From an uncultured Marinococcus sp. (GTDB taxonomy: Bacteria; Bacillota; Bacilli; Bacillales; Marinococcaceae), in assembly GCF_947493875.1 (NCBI RefSeq), contig NZ_CANLSU010000004.1:363460-427459 (forward strand): a stretch of DNA of 64,000 nucleotides, written 5' to 3'. The notes below the pieces were generated by a model that saw nothing but the letters and a program-made list of their open reading frames with translations, did no database searches and was not told the origin of the DNA. How positions within the stretch are numbered: the stretch's first letter is position 1; each line of letters starts with the position of its first letter. Made by a program: the position numbers and the translations under genes. Shown here one piece after another: positions 1 to 6,770 of the stretch.

Positions 1-40
1 AGGTATTTATACGTGAATTTAATTAGAAGAGGAGAACCTG

Positions 41-1759
41 ATGCTTAAACGTTTTTATTCCTATTACCTTCCTCATAAACAGCTGTTTTTCATTGATTTT
101 TTCAGCGCAATCGCTGTTGCAGCCCTGGATCTGGTCTTTCCGCTTGTGGTCCAGTGGTTTATTGATTCCCTGCTGCCTCAGGAGGACTGGAACCTGGTCG
201 TGTGGGTCTCAGCCGGCCTGCTCATTATCTATCTATTCAGTGCCTACCTGCAGTATATCGTGAATTATCTGGGGCATAAGCTTGGCATTAACATTGAAAC
301 AGACATGCGGCGGGAGCTGTTTAAGAGCGTGCAGGGCCAGTCGTACCGCTTTTTTGATAATACGAAAACCGGTCACATTATCAGCCGTATCACGAATGAT
401 CTGTTTGATATAGGGGAGCTTGCCCACCACGGGCCGGAGGATTTATTTATTGCCATTATGACGTTTGCGGGTGCTTTTACGATCATGTTTTCAATTAACC
501 CGCAGCTTGCCCTCGTTGCGCTTGTTTTTGTGCCGTTTTTGATCGTGCTTATTACCTACACGAACATTCAGATGAACAAAGCATGGACAAAAATGTACGC
601 AGAAATTGGAGACGTGAACGCCCGGGTGGAGGACAGCGTCTCCGGGGCCCGGGTAGTGCAGTCCTTTACAAATGAAGCCTTTGAAATCGACCGGTTTGCC
701 AAAAACAACAACCGCTACCGCCACGCTAAGCTGTCGGGCTACCGCACGATGGGCCACACTACGGCGACTATTTTCTTAACAACCCGTCTCATGATTCTGG
801 CAGTGCTCGTTTACGGGGCATGGCTCGTTTACACGGGCGCGATTACAAACGGGGAGTTCGTCGGCTTTATTTTGTACGTGAACGTGCTGTTCAAGCCGAT
901 TGAAAAAATCAGCGCCATTTTAGAGCTGTACCCGAAGGGCATGGCCGGCTTTAAACGGTTCGTGCAGATGACCGATGCAGAAAAGGATATTGTCGACCGT
1001 CCTGATGCAGTGGAAGCGCCAGTGCTTACAGGCGATATTAAGCTAGAGGATGTCACCTTTGGGTACCATGAAAGCCAGCCGGTGCTCCGGGATATGAACG
1101 TGACGGTAGAAGCGGGGAAAACAGTTGCCTTTGTCGGCTCCTCCGGGGCCGGCAAGACAACAATCAGCTCGCTGATTCCGCGGTTTTACGATGTGGATGC
1201 CGGCGCTGTGACCATTAATGGGATAGACATACGAAATATGACAAAGGAATCCCTCCGTTCCCAGATCGGCATGGTGCAGCAGGATGTATTCCTGTTTAAT
1301 GGCACGCTGAAGGAAAACATTGCGTACGGACGCTTGACAGCCGAAGAAGAAGAGATTGAAGAAGCCGCCCGGCTGGCGAATCTGGACGGCTTCGTGGAGG
1401 AGCTTCCGGATGGGTATGAAACAGAAATCGGCCAGCGCGGGCTAAAGCTGTCCGGAGGCCAGAAGCAGCGGATTGCAATTGCCCGGGCTTTCCTGAAAAA
1501 TCCGCCGATTTTAATTTTGGATGAAGCAACTTCAGCGCTCGACACGGAGACCGAGGCTTTGATTCAGCAGTCGCTGACCCAGCTGGCGGAGAACCGGACG
1601 ACGATTGTCATTGCCCACCGGCTTGCGACCATCCGGCACGCCGATAATATTGTGGTGGTGACCGGCGGCCGTATTGCTGAGCAGGGAACGTACGAAGAGT
1701 TAATTCATAAAAACGGCGTTTTTGCTTCGCTGAACAGTGTACAGCTTGAATATCAATAA
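41..1759 (+). CDS. ygaD: ABC exporter, fused membrane and ATPase domains (YgaD-like)
   Basis: A 572-residue half-transporter of the multidrug/lipid exporter type, expected to act as a homodimer in the cytoplasmic membrane. The N-terminal ~310 residues are a six-helix membrane domain. The ATPase domain follows, with Walker A GSSGAGKTT near residue 365, signature LSGGQ near 470, Walker B ILILDEATSALD near 488 and the H-loop VIAHRLAT. All ATP-site residues are canonical, including the catalytic Glu, unlike the asymmetric pair at 21.7-25.3 kb. The ATG is preceded by an AGAGGAGA ribosome site. Overall length and N-terminus resemble B. subtilis YgaD from memory; the substrate cannot be read from sequence. 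A strong terminator lies about 110 bases downstream. Confidence 0.85.
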   Translation: MLKRFYSYYLPHKQLFFIDFFSAIAVAALDLVFPLVVQWFIDSLLPQEDWNLVVWVSAGLLIIYLFSAYLQYIVNYLGHKLGINIETDMRRELFKSVQGQSYRFFDNTKTGHIISRITNDLFDIGELAHHGPEDLFIAIMTFAGAFTIMFSINPQLALVALVFVPFLIVLITYTNIQMNKAWTKMYAEIGDVNARVEDSVSGARVVQSFTNEAFEIDRFAKNNNRYRHAKLSGYRTMGHTTATIFLTTRLMILAVLVYGAWLVYTGAITNGEFVGFILYVNVLFKPIEKISAILELYPKGMAGFKRFVQMTDAEKDIVDRPDAVEAPVLTGDIKLEDVTFGYHESQPVLRDMNVTVEAGKTVAFVGSSGAGKTTISSLIPRFYDVDAGAVTINGIDIRNMTKESLRSQIGMVQQDVFLFNGTLKENIAYGRLTAEEEEIEEAARLANLDGFVEELPDGYETEIGQRGLKLSGGQKQRIAIARAFLKNPPILILDEATSALDTETEALIQQSLTQLAENRTTIVIAHRLATIRHADNIVVVTGGRIAEQGTYEELIHKNGVFASLNSVQLEYQ

Positions 1760-1773
1760 AATGTTTTCCTCTC

Positions 1774-1851
1774 CTAATCTCCTCTGCGGCCGAAACGCTC
1801 GCTTCCATGGCAGAGGAGCTTCAGCAGGAAGTCAGCTACTTTAAAATATAG
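1774..1851 (+). pseudogene. C-terminal remnant of a methyl-accepting chemotaxis protein
   Basis: Between the exporter stop codon and the terminator, one frame reads ISSAAETLASMAEE followed by LQQEVSYFKI and a TAG stop. This is the typical C-terminal end of Bacillus chemoreceptors: Ala/Ser-rich helix, AEELQ, then a terminal hydrophobic F-K-I. There is no start codon or receptor body upstream, because the exporter gene occupies that place. I read it as the tail of a chemoreceptor gene whose body was deleted, leaving its stop codon and terminator. The fragment is only about 26 codons, so chance similarity is possible. Confidence 0.5.
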
Positions 1852-1870
1852 AGGAAAGATTGTCTGCAGG

Positions 1871-1902
1871 CAGAAAATCCTTCGGGATTTTCTGTTTTTT
1901 TT
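1871..1902 (+). terminator. Rho-independent terminator
   Basis: Perfect 10-bp stem CAGAAAATCC / GGATTTTCTG with a TTCG tetraloop, followed by eight T residues. It ends transcription of the exporter gene and originally perhaps of the lost chemoreceptor gene. Confidence 0.92.
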
Positions 1903-1981
1903 ACAAAACACAATTAAAACAAGTATTACCCGGGAAATAGAAAGGGGCATCCATTAATAGTCTGTCACTTCAGGAGGGCCC

Positions 1982-2782
1982 ATGAGAAATTTATCGTTCG
2001 ACATAGGATTATTTCGTTTTTTTATTTTTTGGTACATATGCGGTCTCGTGCTGCTGACGTTCGATCTGCTCCCGGTATGGCTGGAATGGGCAAACGCTGT
2101 TTTCCTGTATTTAACCGGAGTAATTGGAGCTTTTTTTCTGGTCCGGTCGTACGGGGGGAAAACCGGAGGCGGGCTGACTGCTGTTATTTTTCTGCTTTCG
2201 ATGTTTCTTGAAGGGATCGGTGTGCAGCTGAATCTCTTTTTCGGGAGCTATGAATACGCCTCTGATTTTGGGGCGATGATTCTCGGGGTACCGCTGACGA
2301 TTGGAGCAGCATGGGTGGCTATCGTTTCGGGCTCACACGCGTTAATGCTGTATATTCTGGGCATGCTTCCACGTCTGCGTGGGTGGGGAGCGTTCGTTTT
2401 TTATGTGCTTTTGGGGGCGCTTTTAGTCACTGGAATTGATTTTGTGCTCGACCCTGTAAATTATCTGGTGCAGGAGTACTGGATATGGAATGAAGGCGGC
2501 TGGTATTATGGTATTCCGTTTTCAAATTTCCAGGGCTGGTTTATTATTGGCTTTCTTCTGCACGCGATTATGTATTTGGTTCTCCGTTTCCAGGGAAGGC
2601 TGTTTGAGGTGTCAGCTTATTGGCAGCCGCGCACCGCTGCTTTATATATGCTGCTCACCTTTATGTTTACCCTGCTTGCGCTGTTAAATGCCCTTTGGCT
2701 TGCCGGGGCGATTGGAATTGGTATTATGATTTTTTGTGCTGCGGTGCTTATGGGAAGAAGGCAGCCTGCCGAAAGAAAATAA
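1982..2782 (+). CDS. Carotenoid biosynthesis protein, CruF/DUF422 family
   Basis: A 266-residue integral membrane protein with about seven or eight hydrophobic helices. It carries the family hallmarks: an LDPV motif (FVLDPVNYLVQ) followed by WYYGIPFSNFQGWF. This family includes CruF and archaeal bisanhydrobacterioruberin hydratases, which add water to the end of a carotenoid chain (C-1',2' or 2'',3'' hydration). The start is the ATG after AGGAGGG at 1972-1978. No other carotenoid gene lies nearby, so the carotenoid backbone genes, if present, are elsewhere. The exact substrate is unknown. A red or orange pigment fits an alkaliphilic, light-exposed Bacillaceae, but that is inference. Confidence 0.75.
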   Translation: MRNLSFDIGLFRFFIFWYICGLVLLTFDLLPVWLEWANAVFLYLTGVIGAFFLVRSYGGKTGGGLTAVIFLLSMFLEGIGVQLNLFFGSYEYASDFGAMILGVPLTIGAAWVAIVSGSHALMLYILGMLPRLRGWGAFVFYVLLGALLVTGIDFVLDPVNYLVQEYWIWNEGGWYYGIPFSNFQGWFIIGFLLHAIMYLVLRFQGRLFEVSAYWQPRTAALYMLLTFMFTLLALLNALWLAGAIGIGIMIFCAAVLMGRRQPAERK

Positions 2783-2826
2783 CAAAACATTAACAGGTTC
2801 TTCACACAAGCATTACATTAAGGGCT

Positions 2827-2917
2827 TAACATAGGAGGTGTTGATCCCCCAGGTTCATCTCACTGGACAGGGAACCCCTCTATGCGCCTCCCCGTACCCC
2901 CGGGGAGGCTTTTTTTT
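2827..2917 (+). ncRNA. Candidate C-rich small RNA
   Basis: A short intergenic unit between convergent genes. It holds an AGGAGG stretch, then four runs of four or five C (in GATCCCCC, AACCCCTC, CTCCCCG and TACCCCCG), and ends in a perfect terminator hairpin. A weak promoter may lie upstream: TTAACA at 2790-2795, 18-base spacer, TACATT at 2814-2819. C-rich single-stranded motifs next to a terminator are typical of Gram-positive small RNAs that block ribosome sites (for example RoxS/RsaE). It does not match RoxS by eye. Alternatively it is only a readthrough 3' end of the carotenoid gene. Confidence 0.3.
2886..2917 (+). terminator. Rho-independent terminator
   Basis: Nine-bp GC-rich stem GCCTCCCCG / CGGGGAGGC with a TACCCC loop and eight T residues. 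It lies about 105 bases past the carotenoid gene and also ends the candidate small RNA. Confidence 0.85.
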
Positions 2918-3185
2918 ATGCATTTAAAACGCTGAACAGCCTTGGAAGGGGGATGAGCTCGAGCGTGGTGTTTGTTCTGGGGTCTGTGTTGGTTTTTTCT
3001 TCTAATTCGGTACAGTAAATCAATTCTTCCTCTTCAAGAAAATACAGAGAGTCCTGTAGTTTCCGCTCCTGGGTGCTGGTTAAATGCACCACAATTGATT
3101 CGTTTCTTTTCAGCGCAGCTTCGGCAGCGGGGGCGGCATGTTTATTTAATTTATGGAACGCACGATTCACTTTAATAGCAAGCAT
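2916..3185 (-). CDS. Hypothetical protein, 89 residues
   Basis: An open frame with a good ribosome site on the reverse strand (AGGAGG, eight bases before the ATG), which supports real translation. The product is soluble, with a basic N-terminal third (AIKVNRAFHKLNKHAAPAAE) and a Glu-rich central segment (YFLEEEELIYCTELEEKT). I do not recognise a family and see no catalytic motif, signal peptide or membrane segment. It lies downstream of the DsbA-family gene on the same strand, separated by a terminator-like hairpin, so it is probably transcribed separately. Confidence 0.55.
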   Translation of the reverse strand: MLAIKVNRAFHKLNKHAAPAAEAALKRNESIVVHLTSTQERKLQDSLYFLEEEELIYCTELEEKTNTDPRTNTTLELIPLPRLFSVLNA

Positions 3186-3272
3186 GGTGCAGGCCTCCTG
3201 TTTTTCATGGATGGGTATAGTTTTCCCTGCGAAAAAGTGTATGAAGCTTTACTTTCTTCCCATTTTTATATG

Positions 3273-3298
3273 AAAAGCCCTTCCCGTAAAGGAAGAGC
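3273..3298 (-). terminator. Probable terminator of the DsbA-family gene
   Basis: Read on the reverse strand: stem GCTCTTCC / GGGAAGGGC (one wobble) with a TTTAC loop, followed by TTTTC. It sits just past the DsbA-family stop codon. The T-run is short, so termination may be partial. Confidence 0.55.
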
Positions 3299-3306
3299 TC
3301 CTCCTG

Positions 3307-3951
3307 TTATGCCTTCTGCTTTTCATCCCACACTTGCTGGAGCGCCTGTTCAAATGTTTCTGCCGGCTGAGCGCCGGAGAGGGTGTACGTTTCATCGAAC
3401 ACATAAAAAGGCACGCCATCAATTCCTATATAGGAAGCTTCCTGTAAATCCTTTTGCACACTCGGGGTGTAGGCATCCAGCTCAAGCAGCTCCTTCGTTT
3501 CTTCCTCCACGAGGCCGACATCTCCCGCGAGTGCGGCGAGGGTGTCGATATCTGCAATGTTTTTGGATTCGGTAAAATATGCGCGCAAGAGGCGCTCAGT
3601 CATGCGGTTGTTTTTGCCGCGTTCTGTGGCGAACTGCAGAAGCCGGTGGGCGTCAAAGGAATTAGCCGGCACTGCTTCGTCCATGTTGTATTCCAAACCG
3701 ATATCCCGTGCCTGCTCGGTGAGCTGCCGGTGAAACGTTAGCACCTGCTCCCGGTCCATACCTTTTTGTTCAGAGAGAAAGGTATGAATGTCCGATGCCG
3801 GATTTTTTGGCATTTCCGGATTCAGCTGAAAGCTGTGATAAATCACCTGCACCTGGTGCTTGAACGTCATGTTTTCCAAAGCGGTCTCAAAGCGACGTTT
3901 TCCTAAATAGCAAAACGGGCACATTACATCAAACCAAATATCTACCTGCAT
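3307..3951 (-). CDS. DsbA-family oxidoreductase, FrnE-like
   Basis: A 214-residue thioredoxin-fold protein of the DsbA/FrnE group. The active-site CPFC motif is at residues 11-14, in the strand-turn DVMCPFCYLGKRRFE, and the cis-proline region is IDGVPFYVFDETYTLSGAQP near the C-terminus. The all-helical insert lies between them. No signal peptide is visible, so this is a cytoplasmic dithiol oxidoreductase or isomerase, as for FrnE of Deinococcus and polyketide clusters. A clear AGGAGG precedes the ATG on the reverse strand. The physiological substrate is unknown; related genes respond to disulfide stress. Confidence 0.85.
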   Translation of the reverse strand: MQVDIWFDVMCPFCYLGKRRFETALENMTFKHQVQVIYHSFQLNPEMPKNPASDIHTFLSEQKGMDREQVLTFHRQLTEQARDIGLEYNMDEAVPANSFDAHRLLQFATERGKNNRMTERLLRAYFTESKNIADIDTLAALAGDVGLVEEETKELLELDAYTPSVQKDLQEASYIGIDGVPFYVFDETYTLSGAQPAETFEQALQQVWDEKQKA

Positions 3952-4076
3952 GTTTGTCCTCCTTTAAAATACGCTATGTACAGTATGAAGAAAAAATTTT
4001 TTTCTGCCTACAGAAATGCTTACAGAGAGCGTTTTTTTCTGTGAAGACAAAAAATCAGTAAAAAATATCCTTTTCT

Positions 4077-4090
4077 CGAACGTACGTTCT
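4077..4090 (+). promoter_or_regulatory. LexA (SOS) operator
   Basis: CGAACGTACGTTCT matches 13 of 14 positions of the Bacillus LexA/DinR box (CGAACRNRYGTTYC). It lies directly upstream of a consensus TATAAT at 4093-4098, so LexA bound here would block RNA polymerase. The -35 region is poor (about 4070-4076), as is common for SOS promoters. Confidence 0.8.
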
Positions 4091-4092
4091 TG

Positions 4093-4098
4093 TATAAT
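4093..4098 (+). promoter_or_regulatory. -10 element of the SOS-controlled promoter
   Basis: Consensus TATAAT located three bases after the LexA box and about 35 bases before the start codon of the YolD-like gene. The RNA start would fall near 4105. Confidence 0.65.
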
Positions 4099-4131
4099 GG
4101 AAGTAATATACTTCTCTTTGAAGGGGACGTG

Positions 4132-4422
4132 ATGCTGATGAATGAAGAACAAAAAACAATGGCCCGCATGATAGCGGCGGAATGGGAAAAAGAAACGGAG
4201 GACTGGAAACAGAAGGAACGGCTTCTGCGTAAAGCCTGGGCAGAAAAGCATGAATTGAAGCTGCGCTGGAAAAACGAAGAACATGATGTAGATACAACAG
4301 GGACATGTACGTATATTGATCACATGAATCGGCTTATTCACTGGAGGGACGAGCAGGGCAATTATTATAATATTTCCTTTGACCGGATCCTTTCCGTACA
4401 AAAAGGGAGTGAAGAGTGGTGA
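4132..4422 (+). CDS. YolD-like protein under LexA control
   Basis: A soluble protein of about 96 residues. The N-terminal half is a charged helix (Glu/Lys/Trp-rich). The C-terminal half, from TGTCTYIDHMNRLIHWRD to YYNISFDRILSVQ, fits the YolD-like pattern in which a small beta module ends with a conserved I-x-x-I-x-x-I stretch. YolD-like genes in Bacillus usually sit beside a Y-family DNA polymerase (UvrX/YqjW) and are SOS-induced. Here the LexA box is present but no polymerase follows. AAGGGGA at 4121-4127 serves ATG 4132 or ATG 4138; an earlier in-frame ATG at 4090 overlaps the operator and is unlikely. Family assignment is moderate, SOS control stronger. Confidence 0.6.
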   Translation: MLMNEEQKTMARMIAAEWEKETEDWKQKERLLRKAWAEKHELKLRWKNEEHDVDTTGTCTYIDHMNRLIHWRDEQGNYYNISFDRILSVQKGSEEW

Positions 4423-4601
4423 AAAAGGAAGAACTCGCTGTGCTCTCCGCTTATCTGGATGAACAGATTAATCATTTGACCAGACGCACGCCCTACAGTA
4501 AAGAAGACGATCTGCTCTGTCTTGGCGGCCGCCTTGCGTATCAGCAAATTCGTGATGAAGTACAGAAAATAGCAGAACAGAAAGAAAATTACTATAAATA
4601 A
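4419..4601 (+). CDS. Small helical protein cotranslated with the YolD-like gene
   Basis: A 60-residue product starting at a GTG that overlaps the upstream stop codon by four bases (GTGA), which indicates translational coupling and membership of the same SOS operon. The sequence is all-helical in appearance (EELAVLSAYLDEQINHL; GRLAYQQIRDEVQKIAEQKE) with no recognisable domain. Its place resembles that of the small genes that accompany YolD/UvrX pairs in Bacillus. Function unknown; a protein-protein adaptor in the DNA damage response is only a guess. Confidence 0.6.
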   Translation: MKKEELAVLSAYLDEQINHLTRRTPYSKEDDLLCLGGRLAYQQIRDEVQKIAEQKENYYK

Positions 4602-4720
4602 CCTGGTGAAAAAACGGTGAAGAAACAATTTATGGTATTCTGAGGGAAGAAGGTATTCAAAACCACTGTGTGGGTTTTGTAACCGTTATCTTGATGAACT
4701 CAGGCCCGGGAGGGGACACC

Positions 4721-5626
4721 ATGAAAATAGGAATGATTGGCATCGGGGACATTGCTAAAAAAGCGTATCTCCCCATTTTAAGTAATTTAAAGGATGTAGA
4801 ACTGCACGTGTACACAAGAAATCCGGATACGTTAAAAGAAATTGCTGATACGTATACGATACCCCATACGTATCAGCAGATGGATGAGTGGCTGAGCTGT
4901 GGTATGAAAGCAGCATTTGTTCATACCGCCACCGTAGCGCATGAGCCTATTATAGATGCGCTGCTCGACATGGGCATTCACGTGTATGTGGACAAGCCGA
5001 TTACGTACCACGCCGAATCTGCCCAGCGGCTGCTTACTAAAGCCAAGGAGAAGCGGCTGCTGCTGATGACCGGCTTTAACCGCCGGCATGCCCCTTCCTA
5101 TCAAAAGCTGATGGAAGCAGAGGATACGAATATGATTATTGTTCAAAAGCACCGGGGCCACCAGGCAGCGGACGCCCGCACGTTTGTGTTTGATGACTTT
5201 ATCCATGTGATTGACACAATTTTGTATTTGTTCCCGGAAACAATTGAAAACATGACGGTGAGTGGTAAAGGGGAATATGATCTTTTGCACCATGTGACGC
5301 TGCAGCTTGAGTCACCCAATGTGACAGCGCTTGGTATTATGAACCGCGAAGCCGGAACCTCCCTGGAACGTGTAGACGTGATGAACCAGGAGCAGACCTT
5401 AACGGTAAGCAATGTCCGGGATGTAAGCGTGCATAAAGATAAAGACGTGTGGCACCAGGGGGAAAACGACTGGGAATCCACGCTGAAAAAACGCGGGTTT
5501 GAAACTATTATTACAACCTTTCTGGCCTTTGTGGAACAGGACATTATTCCGGAATACATGTATGAACAGGCCTGGGAAACCCATCAAATGGCCGAAGACG
5601 TTGTCCGGCACCTTACGAGCCCGTGA
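4721..5626 (+). CDS. Gfo/Idh/MocA-family dehydrogenase
   Basis: A 301-residue NAD(P)-dependent sugar or polyol dehydrogenase. The N-terminal Rossmann fold has the GMIGIGDIAKKAYLP dinucleotide loop at residues 4-18. The family's EKP motif appears as DKPIT near residue 91, in which the Lys and Pro needed for catalysis are kept. The C-terminal alpha/beta substrate domain follows, with FDDFIHVIDT as the usual D-x-x-x-H region. The ATG after GGGAGGGG is preferred to a frame extension 17 codons upstream. The substrate cannot be deduced. It converges with a DeoR-type sugar regulator, but they are not in one operon. Confidence 0.85.
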   Translation: MKIGMIGIGDIAKKAYLPILSNLKDVELHVYTRNPDTLKEIADTYTIPHTYQQMDEWLSCGMKAAFVHTATVAHEPIIDALLDMGIHVYVDKPITYHAESAQRLLTKAKEKRLLLMTGFNRRHAPSYQKLMEAEDTNMIIVQKHRGHQAADARTFVFDDFIHVIDTILYLFPETIENMTVSGKGEYDLLHHVTLQLESPNVTALGIMNREAGTSLERVDVMNQEQTLTVSNVRDVSVHKDKDVWHQGENDWESTLKKRGFETIITTFLAFVEQDIIPEYMYEQAWETHQMAEDVVRHLTSP

Positions 5627-5629
5627 ATA

Positions 5630-5670
5630 AAAGCTCTGTCTTCCCTGCAGCCGCAGAGAGACAGAGCTTT
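5630..5670. terminator. Bidirectional terminator
   Basis: Eleven-bp perfect stem AAAGCTCTGTC / GACAGAGCTTT with A and T tracts on both sides. It lies between the convergent dehydrogenase and DeoR genes and should serve both. Confidence 0.88.
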
Positions 5671-5671
5671 A

Positions 5672-6436
5672 TTATGAAGGAAAAATAACATCGATCCCGT
5701 GCTGTTCGAAAAAATCGAGCCACTCCTCTGCTGGTTTTTTGTTGGTCAGCAGGCAGTCCACCTGTTCAAAAGGAAATGTTTTGACCAGGGAAACAGCCCC
5801 GAACTTTGTATGGTCGACAAGCAGAATAACCCGGCGGGCCTGATGCTGCATGTACTGCTTTAAATCAGCTTCCGGCTCATTTGTATCCATAATGCCCTGC
5901 GTCATGGAAATGCCCTTACAGCTGACGACAGCTGCATCTACGTTGTACTGCTGTACTGAACGGATGGCTGAGGGTCCCACGAGAGATCGCGAGTTTTTCC
6001 GAAGGCTTCCCCCGGTAGAAAACACGTCAAAGGATGAAAATGCAAAGTCCTGAAGAATAGAGACGCTGTTTGTAATAATGGTGAGATGATCCTTGGACTG
6101 CTGAAGCACCTGCAATGCTTCATACACCGTGGAGCTCGTGTCAGCCATAATGGAAGAGCCGTCCTTGATGAGCGGTGGCAAAAGCTGGGCAATGATTCTT
6201 TTTTCTTCTAAATTGATCGTATTTCTCGTCTGGTAGGGAAGGTCTTCGCTCGTTCGTTCATTGAGCATGGCTCCGCCGTAATTACGGGTAACAACCCCTT
6301 CACGTTCAAGCTTTTCAAGGTCACGGCGAATCGTTTCCTCAGTGACGTTAAACGTTGAAGCCAGGGGAGCGACGAATACTTTTTTATCACTGTAGAGAGT
6401 GGATAGAATTTTTTCTCTTCGTTCAAAAGCGAGCAT
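5672..6436 (-). CDS. DeoR/GlpR-family transcriptional regulator
   Basis: A 254-residue repressor. Residues 1-57 form the DeoR winged helix-turn-helix (RREKILSTL...VTEETIRRDLEKLEREGVVTRNYGGA). The rest is the sugar-phosphate sensor domain, with IMADTSSTVYEAL and TIITNSVSIL, the phosphate-binding loops of the ISOCOT fold. Family members sense phosphorylated sugars and control nearby catabolic genes, but no sugar kinase or transporter is adjacent. AGGAGG lies nine bases upstream of the ATG. Its target may be its own promoter or the divergent xylanase; neither is shown by the sequence. Confidence 0.85.
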   Translation of the reverse strand: MLAFERREKILSTLYSDKKVFVAPLASTFNVTEETIRRDLEKLEREGVVTRNYGGAMLNERTSEDLPYQTRNTINLEEKRIIAQLLPPLIKDGSSIMADTSSTVYEALQVLQQSKDHLTIITNSVSILQDFAFSSFDVFSTGGSLRKNSRSLVGPSAIRSVQQYNVDAAVVSCKGISMTQGIMDTNEPEADLKQYMQHQARRVILLVDHTKFGAVSLVKTFPFEQVDCLLTNKKPAEEWLDFFEQHGIDVIFPS

Positions 6437-6770
6437 ACATGGTCCTCCTTATCACAGCTGCGGTTTTGAGTCTTGATTTTACTAGTTACACTATAAGCAT
6501 AAATCAGGCAGGAATACAGGTTTTTTACGCAAAAATCTTTAAAAACAAAGAGTTTTTATACATAAAAGCTTCCTGGTTAAGCATAATTTGTTTCCTTTTT
6601 CATTTACAGCCATAGAAACCGGCTGGAATGACAAATGGAAAAGTGTGGGTTAAAGCTTCTTAGCGCACCAAAATAATGGTATCATTAAGTATAAATACAT
6701 AGTTAATTGGAAAAAAAAGTTAAAAAATCAGTCTTTATAATGGCGATGCACAAAAGGAGAAAATGCTGTT
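6437..6770. other. Intergenic region between DeoR gene and xylanase
   Basis: This AT-rich stretch separates the divergent deoR-type gene and the xylanase gene. A possible -10 TATAAA at 6690-6695 has no good -35. I see no c-di-GMP riboswitch signature, no convincing catabolite (cre) site and no gene. The xylanase ribosome site AAAGGAGA is at 6753-6760. Confidence 0.5.

Noticed and set aside
2841..2920. TTG-initiated leader peptide after AGGAGG at 2833-2838
   Set aside because: The start is too close to the ribosome site and the frame runs through the terminator stem and T-run.
3153..3575. 140-codon forward frame antisense to the DsbA-family gene
   Set aside because: The opposite strand encodes a clear CPFC oxidoreductase with a ribosome site; the forward frame has no family features.
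3964..4401. 145-codon reverse frame antisense to the YolD-like gene
   Set aside because: It would cover the LexA box and promoter; composition is Phe/Ile/Cys-rich as expected for the complement of a Glu/Lys-rich gene.
6437..6770. c-di-GMP riboswitch upstream of the glycan operon
   Set aside because: No GEMM-type conserved core or paired tetraloop/receptor helices were visible.
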